In this document: piece after piece, positions 27,141 to 35,659 of the stretch
Layout of the letters: the number at the start of each line of letters is the position of its first letter
How positions within the stretch are numbered: position 1 is the stretch's first letter
Assembly: GCF_045689235.1 (NCBI RefSeq)
Contig: NZ_CP136864.1
Location: 248,001 to 312,000 of the forward strand
Length of the DNA: 64,000 nt
From: Congregibacter variabilis
Lineage (GTDB): Bacteria > Pseudomonadota > Gammaproteobacteria > Pseudomonadales > Halieaceae
Direction of reading: 5' to 3'
Program-made: the position numbers and the translations under genes
The notes under the pieces: model-generated
The model's database searches: none
What the model was told of the DNA's origin: nothing
What the model saw: only the letters and a program-made list of their open reading frames with translations

Positions 27141-28370
27141 TGCGAATTCAACTGATCAATGCAACACCCTGTTATTTTCAGTAAAACTGGGAGTGTTGCG
27201 ATATGCCTCGAAGGATCAAGCGAAAGTACACCGATGAAGAGAGATCCAAAATTTGGGATCGATACAAAGTGGGTGATTCGGTTAAGTCGATTGCCCGATC
27301 ACATCATCGAACCTCATCGTCTATTCATGGATACCTTTCGCGCACTGGCGGCATTCGTCCACCGGTAAGAAAGCGACCCGATCGATCCCTTTCGCTGTCT
27401 GAACGAGAGGAGATCTCCAGAGGTATCGTTGCCGGGCTACCCATTAGAACGATCACCAAAGATCTAGGACGCGCCCCTTCAACAATTAGCCGAGAGATCA
27501 ACAGGAATGGCGGCGCAGACGAGTATCGAGCCACTCTCGCCGACAAGAATGCATGGACTCGAGCGCTTCGCCCCAAAGCCTGTAGACTGGTTTTGAACCG
27601 AATGCTTTGTCAGCAAGTCGAGACCAAGCTTCGGATCAAATGGTCGCCTCAGCAGATAGCGGGGTGGTTAAAGCGAGAGTATCCAGGAGACGATTGGAAC
27701 CAAGTGTCGCACGAGACGATTTATCGCAGCCTCTTCATTCAGGCGCGTGGAGCACTGAAAAAGGAGCTTCAAGAATATCTGCGCTCGAAGCGCCATATCC
27801 GGCGGGCACGAACCTCTACCCTTAAAGATGACGGCCTCGGTGGCATTCCCGGTGCTATCTCCATCAGTGAGAGACCGGCTTCGATAGAAGATCGCGCTGT
27901 TCCTGGTCATTGGGAAGGCGATCTTATCGAAGGCTCAAACAAAACCTGTGTAGCGACACTTGTTGAGCGCCACTCACGCTACGTGATGCTGGCAAAAATC
28001 GATAGGAAGAATAGTGAGACCGTTGTTAATGCGCTGATCAAGCAGTCCAGAAAGCTGCCGAGCGAGTTGTACAAGTCACTGACCTGGGACCGCGGATCAG
28101 AAATGACGAGGCATCTTCAATTCACGCTCGAGACGAATATCAAAGTCTACTTCTGTGATCCGAAGAGTCCATGGCAACGTGGCTCCAACGAAAACACCAA
28201 TCGTCTGCTGCGCGAATACCTGCCCAAATATACAGACCTATCGATTTACTCACAGGCTGAGCTGGACTGGGTAGCGAGGCAGTTAAATGAGCGTCCAAGA
28301 AAGACGTTGGAGTATGAAACGCCGGCTGCTAGATTTAATGCGTGTGTTGCATCGACCGGTTGAGTTCGCA
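27141..28370 (+). mobile_element. IS30-family insertion sequence, copy 3 (opposite strand, diverged)
   Basis: 1,230 bp, on the plus strand, ends TGCGAATTCAACTG and GGTTGAGTTCGCA, with scattered substitutions relative to copies 1 and 2. Left flank CCGCTACTAGG is boundary-site sequence; right flank GCTAGGAGCGGCC resembles the site more loosely, and no clean target duplication is visible. Confidence 0.88.
27203..28363 (+). CDS. IS30-family transposase
   Basis: 386 residues, intact, differing from the other two copies at a few positions (for example RTITKDLG for RTIAKDLG, NRMLCQQ for NRTLCQQ, AKIDRKNSE for AKIDKKNSE). Likely an older insertion or a separate arrival. Confidence 0.93.
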   Translation: MPRRIKRKYTDEERSKIWDRYKVGDSVKSIARSHHRTSSSIHGYLSRTGGIRPPVRKRPDRSLSLSEREEISRGIVAGLPIRTITKDLGRAPSTISREINRNGGADEYRATLADKNAWTRALRPKACRLVLNRMLCQQVETKLRIKWSPQQIAGWLKREYPGDDWNQVSHETIYRSLFIQARGALKKELQEYLRSKRHIRRARTSTLKDDGLGGIPGAISISERPASIEDRAVPGHWEGDLIEGSNKTCVATLVERHSRYVMLAKIDRKNSETVVNALIKQSRKLPSELYKSLTWDRGSEMTRHLQFTLETNIKVYFCDPKSPWQRGSNENTNRLLREYLPKYTDLSIYSQAELDWVARQLNERPRKTLEYETPAARFNACVASTG

Positions 28371-28437
28371 GCTAGGAGCGGCCTGTGTGATAACAATCCG
28401 TTCGACCTAGCAATGCGTGGGTCTCTACGAGGAGATC

Positions 28438-28566
28438 ATGCGGATGAACCCTGAGCGGGTGTTTTTCCTGAATCGTCCCGTGCTGCTCGTGATGACGGCG
28501 GTGCTCTGTGTGGGTGTGGCCACCGCGATGTGGTTCATGCTAAGTGCCAGGCGCCAGCCCGAGTAG
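28438..28566 (+). CDS. Small single-helix membrane protein (42 aa)
   Basis: A short frame preceded by AGGAG at 7 nt: MRMNPERVFFLNRPVLLVMT, AVLCVGVATAMWFMLSARRQ, PE and stop. One hydrophobic helix at about 14-36 with basic residues at both ends. No relatives recognised. The ribosome site and composition make it plausible. Confidence 0.5.
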   Translation: MRMNPERVFFLNRPVLLVMTAVLCVGVATAMWFMLSARRQPE

Positions 28567-28691
28567 CCAGCTGTCGATTTACCCGGCCGTTCTTGGCGGG
28601 CGTGTTGAGACACGGTCGCCGAACCCATTGAATCCCCCGACCCCTTCCTAAATCCTCTCGGACCCTCGCGGCTTTGGCGTATCCGCTTAAC

Positions 28692-29663
28692 TCAGCCTGC
28701 GGTGCACTCGTTTGTCACCCCGGGGGCTCCATCGTCGCAATCATCACCATTGGTCACGTAGCCATCGGGTGCGAAGCAGGAATCTTGCTCAACAGAGCCT
28801 GCGGGATCTCCAAATCCGTCGCCATCAAAGTCGGGGTAGTAGGTAATGCCGACGCATGCGCTTGTGCATCCTTCAGGCGTCGCTGGCTGTGCATTACAAG
28901 ACCAGCCAATTTCTCCGCCGCACTGCCATGCACCAGTACAAGTCCCGTACTGATTGGTGAATTCGCAGGCTTCTGAAGGCTCGATCACTCCTTCGTCGAT
29001 CGCCCCATCGCCATCGTTGTCTACACCGTCGCACGTTTCTATGACGGGCTCGACTGCGCACATGAAGTCCGATGTGCAAACCTGGCCCGCGCCGCAGCTT
29101 CCGCACGACCCACCGCATCCATCTGAACCGCAGGCCTTTCCGCTGCAATCCGGCGTACACGCGACGGGCTCGCAGACATCGCCAAAGCCATTGAGATTGT
29201 TGTCTGTCTGGTCGGGGTTCGCTGTAGAGACGCAGTTGTCGCAGAAGTCTCCAACGCCGTCGCTATCGGCATCTGCCTGATCTGGATTTGGCTGCGACGC
29301 GCAGTTGTCGCAAGCGTCTCCCACGCCGTCACCGTCCGTATCCAATTGATCAGCGTTCGGCGTGGCAACGCAATTATCTGCGCTGTCCGGAACGCCATCG
29401 CCGTCGCTATCTACTGGTACGGGGGTTTCACAGGGGAGCGGTTCTCCGCCTGAAGCTTTGACAAAGTTCTCCTTCAACGAAGCGCACGCTTGAGCAGGCG
29501 CGCTCGGGCTGCCATCACAATCGAGGGATTCACAGTAGGCATTACAAAGGCCATACAGGCGTCCATCCATGCTTGCGCATTCGCTATCTTTCTTGGCGTT
29601 GACGCTCATGGATAAGAGGGCGCCAATTGCGATGGATGTGATGGATGCAATTATGAGCTTCAT
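28692..29663 (-). CDS. Secreted multidomain Cys-rich protein with thrombospondin type 3 repeats
   Basis: 323 residues; GGAAAGG ribosome site. Signal peptide at about 1-23. First comes the Cys-rich module (GRLYGLCNAYCESLDCDG, ACASLKENFVKASGG, LPC) that ends the protein at 15,936. TSP3 repeats follow (DSDGDGVPDSADNC, DTDGDGVGDACDNC, DADSDGVGDFCDNC, then a degenerate fourth), then a Gly/Cys segment (CSGKACGSDGCGGSCGSC), and finally MopE-like Asp/Asn motifs (ETCDGVDNDGDGAIDEG, YYPDFDGDGFGDP, DCDDG). Probably exported and calcium-binding. Confidence 0.82.
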   Translation of the reverse strand: MKLIIASITSIAIGALLSMSVNAKKDSECASMDGRLYGLCNAYCESLDCDGSPSAPAQACASLKENFVKASGGEPLPCETPVPVDSDGDGVPDSADNCVATPNADQLDTDGDGVGDACDNCASQPNPDQADADSDGVGDFCDNCVSTANPDQTDNNLNGFGDVCEPVACTPDCSGKACGSDGCGGSCGSCGAGQVCTSDFMCAVEPVIETCDGVDNDGDGAIDEGVIEPSEACEFTNQYGTCTGAWQCGGEIGWSCNAQPATPEGCTSACVGITYYPDFDGDGFGDPAGSVEQDSCFAPDGYVTNGDDCDDGAPGVTNECTAG

Positions 29664-29832
29664 ATTTATGGCCTTTCCGGGGCACCGGCTTAACGGGTGC
29701 GGATTAGGAACCTATAGTACGTAAAAGACCGTTTGTCCATCATGGATATTCCCGGGTCGAAAGCCCGTGTGGCAGATACTCGCCCGTTGAATCCCCGCCC
29801 CCCCATTGTCTATCCTCGCGGCCCTTCGCGAC

Positions 29833-29870
29833 GCTGGCGTAGCTCAGTAGGTAGAGCAGCTGATTTGTAA
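29833..29870 (+). pseudogene. 5' half of a tRNA-Thr (UGU anticodon), cut after the anticodon loop
   Basis: GCTGGCG acceptor strand, TA, D-arm GCTCAGTAGGTAGAGC, A, then anticodon-stem half GCTGA and loop TTTGTAA. A complete tRNA would continue TCAGC; the sequence instead reads GACCTCGGAG. The 38 nt match tRNA-Thr(UGU) well, and no 3' half follows. The rest of the 29,664-30,104 interval shows no gene I can support. Confidence 0.7.
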
Positions 29871-30104
29871 GACCTCGGAGAGGCGAAACAGCGCGTCGAA
29901 AGCCGATGAAAAGCAACGAGTTTTTCTGGCTCGTTGGTCCCATCAAGCAACCGACCGAACGTATTCCGGACCTCTGCAGAGGGCGTTTCGTGCCGCCTAA
30001 TCCGCAAGTCGAAGATTCGTAACACCTTTTCGAAACCGAACACCGATCCAGAACCGAATGAGCGGCAACTCTGGGTCGACAGCGGTCCCCTTAAGATCAT
30101 AAGC

Positions 30105-30175
30105 CAACCGACCGCTGCTAGGCGAAAGTGGTTGCGCTGAAAACTTCCGCAAACACCTCGGAGCGGCCGGACGGT
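30105..30175. repeat. attC-like cassette boundary with paired arms
   Basis: Left CCAACCGACCGCT pairs with right AGCGGCCGGACGG (10 of 13). Centre TAGGCGAAAGTGGTTGCGCT then GAAAACTTCCGCAAACACCT. Confidence 0.68.
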
Positions 30176-30259
30176 GAATATCAAATCAGGTGGTTTTTAG
30201 GGCAGCAATCGGCCAATAGCGGCCTTTTCGATCTTAGCGGGTCTAGTAAAGCGACTCAC

Positions 30260-31051
30260 TCAAGACTGGCGGACGTAAGGTATACACGATGCCGCCTGCC
30301 GACCCTCAACCTCGACGATACCGCCAAACTGGTCCTTCCGGATATTCGCGATGTGGTCTCGCAAACCTTCCAGCCGAGCGATATTTTTGCGAAAATTCTG
30401 GTCCGCCCGCTCCTGGTGTTCGACCAGCCTGAGAATCATGTTCGCCAGGACCGAATTCGACCAGAAGACGCTTTCGTCGTAATCGATCACGAGCGGCTTG
30501 TCGGGACTTGGCTCCGGGGTGGCAACTACCCTGTAGTGTTTGTTGAGCTCCTCGCGGTAGTGCAGCGCCATCTCTGCAGCCTCGTCTTCGTACCGTTCAT
30601 TCCATTTGAATTCATTTTCTACGTCAGTCAAATGCTGACGCAATGACCAGTCGCGTATCAGCTGAATATTACCGGTTGCACGGAGTTCCTCTACCGTACC
30701 CCAGGACAGTCGCGCCCGATTGACTACTCCCAGGAAGTACAGCCCGTATTCAAAGCTCCGCCTGGCGTCTTCGGGCAGATGTCCGTTATCGATCACCTCC
30801 CGCAGCAGTCTGCCGTGCGCGAGGCGCACATCATTCCAGCGCAAGCCTGATTCCTCGGTCTCCAGCAGGCATTCGAAGTCATTCTGCAGGCGCGCCAGGT
30901 ACTGGCGCTCCAGCGCGATATTCTCACGCTGCTGATTCCACCCTTCCACCTGCAGCGCAATGAAGATACCCACTACGACTATCAGAACTTCTATGCAGAC
31001 CAGAACCCAATCCTGATTACGGACGTGCTTCGCGAGCCGCCTCAAGAGCAT
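30260..31051 (-). CDS. Family A (DUF6090-like) single-helix membrane protein
   Basis: 263 residues, MLLRRLAKHVRNQDWVLVCI. Helix at about 20-38 (EVLIVVVGIFIALQVEGWNQ). A coil follows (ALERQYLARLQNDFECLLET). Fingerprint ARLSWGTVEELRATGNIQLI at about 115-134. The longest outer domain of the family; the C-terminal RRNIARLEGLRDHIANI-type segment is a further predicted coil. Codons look richer in G+C than in most cassettes, suggesting a different source. Confidence 0.77.
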   Translation of the reverse strand: MLLRRLAKHVRNQDWVLVCIEVLIVVVGIFIALQVEGWNQQRENIALERQYLARLQNDFECLLETEESGLRWNDVRLAHGRLLREVIDNGHLPEDARRSFEYGLYFLGVVNRARLSWGTVEELRATGNIQLIRDWSLRQHLTDVENEFKWNERYEDEAAEMALHYREELNKHYRVVATPEPSPDKPLVIDYDESVFWSNSVLANMILRLVEHQERADQNFRKNIARLEGLRDHIANIRKDQFGGIVEVEGRQAASCIPYVRQS

Positions 31052-31167
31052 TTAGTCTCCTTCATTGGTTGTTTGGCGCAGAGACGAAACGATAACTCAC
31101 AAGTCCGCATCCACTAAAGCAGCAGCCGCTACGGGTCGGGAGCGGACCTTTGAAGTTCCAGCCTATC

Positions 31168-31236
31168 AGTGTCTCTTCCTAGGCGAAAGCGGTCATGCTG
31201 GTAACTTCCGCTAACACCTCAAAGGAGACCTTAGGC
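31168..31236. repeat. attC-like cassette boundary with covarying arms
   Basis: GTCTCTTCC at the left pairs with AAAGGAGAC at the right, replacing the GTCCGC/GCGGAC pair of other sites; the centre is TAGGCGAAAGCGGTCATGCT, GGTAACTTCCGCTAACACCT. TTAGGC and then GTTAGAT follow as possible terminal boxes. Confidence 0.72.
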
Positions 31237-31372
31237 GACGGTTAGATGAACCGGAACAATGGCTGCAATCGGCGGCCCAGATCGTCCGCTTCTCACACCT
31301 AGCTCGGATACAGCTTTTGATATGAAGGCTGCCGGGATACTCTCCAAGTGAAACCCATCGCTGGAGGACGTA

Positions 31373-31906
31373 ATGAAGCTTTCCCAACTCAACGACTACG
31401 TACAGACGTTAGCGACGATCGGTGCAATCGCCGGACTGTTACTCGTAGCCTATGAAATACGGCAGTCGACTCGTATTGCTTTGGCTGAGTCCTATCGCGA
31501 CGGTAACTTAAATTCCGTCAACATGCTCTTGATTGGCCTCGAATCCGGAATCTCTGGTCCATTAATCAAGGCAGAGACTCAGCCGGAAGCTCTCACGCCA
31601 GAAGAAAAGATGGCTGTTAGTGTTTGGTTAAAATCGCATCTGCGGGCCTTTGCCAACGAATACAGTCAGATAGATGCATTGGGTGTGAATCTAGAGGAGG
31701 AACGCCGCTTATATGACCAACACGTGGAGCGTGCCGTCCCGGTAATATTTAGCAGTGCCTGGTCGAGGGCGTGGTTTTATCAGGAAGGGGCGTCGATGGT
31801 GCCGCGAGTTTCGGAAGTGGTAGGTCGTGTGCTTGAGAAACATCCGCCGAAAAACAGGACCGACGTATTCAAGCAGATAGATGAGATGGCCACGACGATT
31901 GAGTGA
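31373..31906 (+). CDS. Family B single-helix membrane protein
   Basis: 177 residues, GGAGG ribosome site. MKLSQLNDYVQTLATIGAIA, GLLLVAYEIRQSTRIALAES: helix at about 10-28. The middle LTPEEKMAVSVWLKSHLRAF aligns with the LT..E......Y motif of relatives; ending WSRAWFYQEGASMVPRVSEV. Here the gene runs against the majority direction. Confidence 0.74.
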   Translation: MKLSQLNDYVQTLATIGAIAGLLLVAYEIRQSTRIALAESYRDGNLNSVNMLLIGLESGISGPLIKAETQPEALTPEEKMAVSVWLKSHLRAFANEYSQIDALGVNLEEERRLYDQHVERAVPVIFSSAWSRAWFYQEGASMVPRVSEVVGRVLEKHPPKNRTDVFKQIDEMATTIE

Positions 31907-31991
31907 TGCCCCTCAGGTGAGACGGGGTTGCTGAAACCTAAACCGCCATCTGCTTCGGGTCGGAAGCTGTCACCGCGCTTGGCCCGAACCG

Positions 31992-32043
31992 AACGTCTCA
32001 GAATAGGCGAAAGCGGTCATGCTGGTAACTTCCGCTTCCACCT
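31992..32043. repeat. attC-like site interrupted by IS1182 copy 3
   Basis: AACGTCTCAGAATAGGCGAA, AGCGGTCATGCTGGTAACTT, CCGCTTCCACCT then the IS; GCCTCATAGCTGCC follows it at 33,732. Confidence 0.68.
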
Positions 32044-33731
32044 CAGACTGTGTCAAAACTCGCTTCGCCACTTCTCGCACTGATTTACTGCGCACAGCAG
32101 ATCCGCTCGACTCAATGAGCAGCCCTTGCAGCATCGTAGATTTCCTTGGCAATTATTGGGGTTTCAAAGTGCGTCGCTCTGGATCGCGCACACGCGGCCT
32201 CAGATCATGGGTTTCGAGAAGCAAAATGAGGCTGCTTAGCCTCTTATCGCTGCCATCAGCGGCACAACCCCAAACATCTGCAACATCCGTTTGAGATTGT
32301 AGGACAGGACATGCAGGCTCATCTCCGTGCTGACGTGTTTGAGCGTCTTCATCTGGAAGTGCGTCGGCCCGAGCCAGGATTTGATCGTGCCAAAGGGATG
32401 TTCCACTGTGCTGCCGCGAATGCGCATGCAGTTCGACAGTCGGTCCACCCGATCTTCCATGGCCTCTAATATTTCTTCATGTTCCCAGCGACCCATGCGG
32501 CGCTGCTTGCCCGTCGTGCACTTTGGTCTTAACTCGCATTGTGGACAGGCTGACGACCAGTAACGACGCATCGCTTTATCTGTGGAGTCATCCGTGAACC
32601 GATAGATCAATCGTTGGCCCGCCGGGCATTCGTACTCGTCATCTTCCGGCCGATAAACAAAGTCTGCTCGATCAAATAATCCTTTCGCCTGGTTGTTCGA
32701 GGTTTGGGTCTTGGGCACGTAGGCCGTAATGCCCGCGTTCGCACAAGCCAGTATCTCAGCCCCACTAAAGTAACCACGGTCCGCCAGCACTGACAGGTCT
32801 TCGCTGTCGAGCGCTTCTTTGGCTTGGATTGCCATGTTAGCCAGTTGCGAGCGATCGTGGCCGATGTTCGTCACTTCGTGCGCCACGATCAAGTGGTGCT
32901 CGGTGTCGACAGCGGCCTGTACGTTGTAGCCGACAATCGCTTTGCTGCGCGCTGCGGTGGACATCACCCGGGCGTCGGGATCAGTCAGGGAGATTTGTTG
33001 GTCCGGTGTTGCCAGCATCCGGACCTCCAGCTTTTTTAGTGCCTGAATCTCCTCTTTAAGGGCTGCGATTTTATGTTCTAGTCGATCGGTCTTGGTATGA
33101 CTTGCTTCACTATCGCGCCGGTCGGCGCTGGCGATCTGCCCCAGATAGCGGGCAATGCTGTCATCGATCTGCTCCAGGCGTTTCTTGATCTTGGCTTTGC
33201 TGAAGTTGCGATTACGGTTGTTCACCGCTTTGAACTTGCTGCCATCAATGGCCACAAAGGCATCGCTAAACAAATTGAGCTTGCGGCACAGCATGACGAA
33301 CTCCCGGCACACCAGACGAATCGCTTCGCCGTTATTCTTGCGAAAGTCAGCAATGGTTTTGAAGTCCGGCGTCAGTCTGCCGGTCAGCCACATCAGCTCC
33401 ACATTACGCCCGACTTCACGCTCCAATCGCCGGGAAGACTGGATGCGATTGAGGTAGCCGTAGATATAGAGCTTCAACATCATGGCCGGGTGGTAAGCGG
33501 GCCGACCTGTGACTGCGGGCACTGTTTTGAAACCCAAACCGGAAAGATCTAAATCATTGACGAACACGTCGATAACGCGAACCGCGTTCTCTTCTGCGAT
33601 GTAATCATCAATGCGTTCAGGGAACAGCGTCGCCTGTGATCGGCTTTCGCCCTCGATGAATCCACTCATGGCAGCAACTCTTCAGCGAGAAAGTCAGATC
33701 ATATCTCGTCGAAGAGTTTTCACACAGTCTG
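32044..33731 (-). mobile_element. IS1182-family insertion sequence, copy 3
   Basis: 1,688 bp with standard ends. The flanking 4-mers are ACCT and GCCT, a one-base mismatch: either mutated after insertion, or the flanks were exchanged by recombination with another IS copy. Confidence 0.9.
32236..33669 (-). CDS. IS1182-family DDE transposase
   Basis: 477 residues, translation identical to the other two copies; DDE residues intact. Confidence 0.93.
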   Translation of the reverse strand: MSGFIEGESRSQATLFPERIDDYIAEENAVRVIDVFVNDLDLSGLGFKTVPAVTGRPAYHPAMMLKLYIYGYLNRIQSSRRLEREVGRNVELMWLTGRLTPDFKTIADFRKNNGEAIRLVCREFVMLCRKLNLFSDAFVAIDGSKFKAVNNRNRNFSKAKIKKRLEQIDDSIARYLGQIASADRRDSEASHTKTDRLEHKIAALKEEIQALKKLEVRMLATPDQQISLTDPDARVMSTAARSKAIVGYNVQAAVDTEHHLIVAHEVTNIGHDRSQLANMAIQAKEALDSEDLSVLADRGYFSGAEILACANAGITAYVPKTQTSNNQAKGLFDRADFVYRPEDDEYECPAGQRLIYRFTDDSTDKAMRRYWSSACPQCELRPKCTTGKQRRMGRWEHEEILEAMEDRVDRLSNCMRIRGSTVEHPFGTIKSWLGPTHFQMKTLKHVSTEMSLHVLSYNLKRMLQMFGVVPLMAAIRG

Positions 33732-33814
33732 GCCTCATAGCTGCCATTGGCTGAGCGATAAATCTGGCGGCCGGCGGCCAGAAGGGGACAGTCAAGGTCG
33801 GCACCAGCCGAGAC

Positions 33815-34576
33815 TTAACGTCTCTCGATTTCCTCACTTATGAGATCGACCGCTCTTTGAGCAGCCAAGTTTTGATCACGGAGTGTTAGAGGCAACGAAA
33901 CAATGGCGCCGACCCACTCAGTTAGATGCCGCTCAATGCTCGGATCATCAATGACCTCATTGACTAGCATCGTCGCCTCACCTGGCGGAATTCCTTCCGG
34001 GCAATTAAGATTGTATTTTTCGATGCCATCCACAAGCGACCAACATTTCTCCCAGTAGTATTCCTGAGCCTCAATGTTGATCACTTGCCTGACTAAAGAC
34101 CGATAGACTGGTAATACATCAAATCCGTTAACGTTGCCGTCAACTTGCGCAAGGTATGCTTCAACTGCCTTAGTTATCAAGGCGCTCGTTGGAAACCCCT
34201 GGTCGCGCATGTTCCGGTAGCTAGAATGATTAATTTCCAAACTCTGCCACTGGGATGCATGCATGAAGTCCACGAGCCGATCCCAGCATGCCGTTATGCA
34301 TTCGTTATTAGTATCCAGGAATGCCAACGAGCGCCGACCCGCTTCAGCCGCCTGATCGTACGCCTCGCCTTTTGCCCGGGTTAGGAGGATCGATGATCGT
34401 AGTTCGTTCCTAAGCTCGATCAACGCCTCGGTCTCTTTCTTATATTCCGCTCTGGCCTCGTTCCAATTCGCCACCTGAATACCGATAAACACACCGATGA
34501 CAACGATGGAGAAGTCTAAGCCAACAGCAAACCAATTTTGCTCTTTCAAGTGTTTTGTCAGGCTGCGGAGAATCAT
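33815..34576 (-). CDS. Family A (DUF6090-like) protein, four-cysteine subgroup
   Basis: 253 residues from ATG 34576 (MILRSLTKHLKEQNWFAVGL); the frame stays open to 34663 through leader sequence. Helix at about 20-38 (DFSIVVIGVFIGIQVANWNE). Shares with the 13,943 protein the cysteines in NECITACWDRLVDFMHASQ and EKCWSLVDGIEKYNLNCPEG. Its leader and first codons are almost identical to those of the gene at 36,756, while the rest differs. Confidence 0.78.
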   Translation of the reverse strand: MILRSLTKHLKEQNWFAVGLDFSIVVIGVFIGIQVANWNEARAEYKKETEALIELRNELRSSILLTRAKGEAYDQAAEAGRRSLAFLDTNNECITACWDRLVDFMHASQWQSLEINHSSYRNMRDQGFPTSALITKAVEAYLAQVDGNVNGFDVLPVYRSLVRQVINIEAQEYYWEKCWSLVDGIEKYNLNCPEGIPPGEATMLVNEVIDDPSIERHLTEWVGAIVSLPLTLRDQNLAAQRAVDLISEEIERR

Positions 34577-34645
34577 AGACTGCTTGGTCCTTATAGGCTT
34601 TTCGCTTGCTTTGATGGCAATTAGAGCACAGTCGGAGCGCCTAAA

Positions 34646-34700
34646 AGTAGGCGGAAGCGGCACCTGGCAATGTCGCTTAACACCTCATTCCGGCCGTAGA
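34646..34700. repeat. attC-like cassette boundary, F orientation
   Basis: AGTAGGCGGAAGCGGCACCT, GGCAATGTCGCTTAACACCT, CATTCCGGCC. GCTTAAC is a good RYYYAAC box; CGGCC pairs with GGCCG about 40 nt on. Confidence 0.68.
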
Positions 34701-34742
34701 GAATCAGTCTATTTAAGTTATTCAGAGGGCCGCTGTTGGCAA

Positions 34743-35159
34743 TTAACTGCCGTCTGAAACGTGCATCCACCCAACTGATAAGCCCTCGGCCGTCTCCATG
34801 CCCACCCCAGTGGCCTTCCGTTGGCCGTCTGCCAGCCAATCAACGTGATAGATAGGCCCCACTTTTTCGATATGCAAGTCGTACTCGTCTCCAACCGCTC
34901 CATCTTCAAAGTAATAACGCACGTGGTATTGACCGGCGTAGCCTTGGGCTGGTCCACCAGTTGCGATACCAGCGCCCCGATACTGTGTTGAATAAAGCCA
35001 ACGTGCGTTCAGAGTTCCCGGGGCGTGGCTCTTGGTATACAGCACGAAACCAACATTGGTTATGTCATCGTCTACCGTATGGTCCGCGAAGGTCGCGCCG
35101 ACAAAAGTCATCATTGAGGCCCAGATTGCGAACCCCCAAAACACAGTAATTTTGTTCAT
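34743..35159 (-). CDS. Small secreted protein of unknown function
   Basis: 138 residues from ATG 35159 (MNKITVFWGFAIWASMMTFV), preferred to 35207 because it begins with the signal peptide (cleavage near TFADH, about residue 26). The mature part is rich in aromatic and Gly residues with alternating beta-like pattern (ARWLYSTQYRGAGIATGGPA, YHVRYYFEDGAVGDEYDLHI, YHVDWLADGQRKATGVGM). No Cys. I recognise no family. Confidence 0.65.
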   Translation of the reverse strand: MNKITVFWGFAIWASMMTFVGATFADHTVDDDITNVGFVLYTKSHAPGTLNARWLYSTQYRGAGIATGGPAQGYAGQYHVRYYFEDGAVGDEYDLHIEKVGPIYHVDWLADGQRKATGVGMETAEGLSVGWMHVSDGS

Positions 35160-35249
35160 CTTAAGGTCGCTCATTATTTGGTTAGGATGCCGCTCCAAAA
35201 TCATCATACTGCCTCAACGGTAAAATCAAGCTTTCTATAATTCACCGAG

Positions 35250-35290
35250 CGGCTAGCTTCCTTGCTTCCGCATCCACCTCAAAGGGAAAA
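35250..35290. repeat. Degenerate attC-like boundary before the DUF4242 duplicate
   Basis: AGCGGCTAGCTTCCTTGCTT, CCGCATCCACCTCAAAGGG retains only the TTCCGC...CACCTCAAAG half. Confidence 0.5.
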
Positions 35291-35322
35291 TCCTGCAGTG
35301 CACAGTGAACTACCGGGCAAAC

Positions 35323-35595
35323 TCATTCAGCTGTAGTCGGATCGATAACGGCCTTTACTTCTGCGACGCTGTTAGCTGGAAATCCACCCTGACTGGCATG
35401 CTCCCTAACAAGCTCTTCGTTCGGCGCGATGTACACACAGTAGATTTTATCATCCGTCACATAGCTCTGAAGCCACTGAATTTGTGGTCCGAGGTCTTTT
35501 AACACGCCACATGATGTCTGGGAGATACCATGAAGTTCATCGGCCGAGAGACTTCCTGCCCCAGGGATTTCTCTTTCTATTACATATCTTGGCAT
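35323..35595 (-). CDS. DUF4242-family small protein, duplicated cassette copy 2
   Basis: 90 residues, one substitution from the copy at 25,823 (GAGS for GAGN) and the same ribosome site. Substitutions are spread through coding and flanking DNA, so the duplication is not brand new, yet the protein is nearly unchanged, which suggests selection on it (inference). Confidence 0.82.
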   Translation of the reverse strand: MPRYVIEREIPGAGSLSADELHGISQTSCGVLKDLGPQIQWLQSYVTDDKIYCVYIAPNEELVREHASQGGFPANSVAEVKAVIDPTTAE

Positions 35596-35659
35596 TTGTA
35601 AGACTCCTAGTTAAACGATTCAAGCGTTGGACAAAGGCAGTGTAGCCCAAAGCCCCGGA

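Noticed and set aside
28894..29398. Arg-rich alternative frames over the thrombospondin-repeat gene
   Set aside because: Typical shadows of a GAC/GGC-rich repetitive coding sequence.
28621..29840. Similar TTGAATCCCC-rich segments on both sides of the second thrombospondin-repeat gene as direct repeats
   Set aside because: Similarity is loose and C-rich; I could not align them convincingly by eye.
29810..30184. 124-codon minus-strand frame over the half tRNA
   Set aside because: Covers the tRNA fragment and a boundary site, with no protein-like features.
30128..30646. 172-codon plus-strand frame
   Set aside because: Antisense to the family A gene at 30,260, which has the clear family signature.
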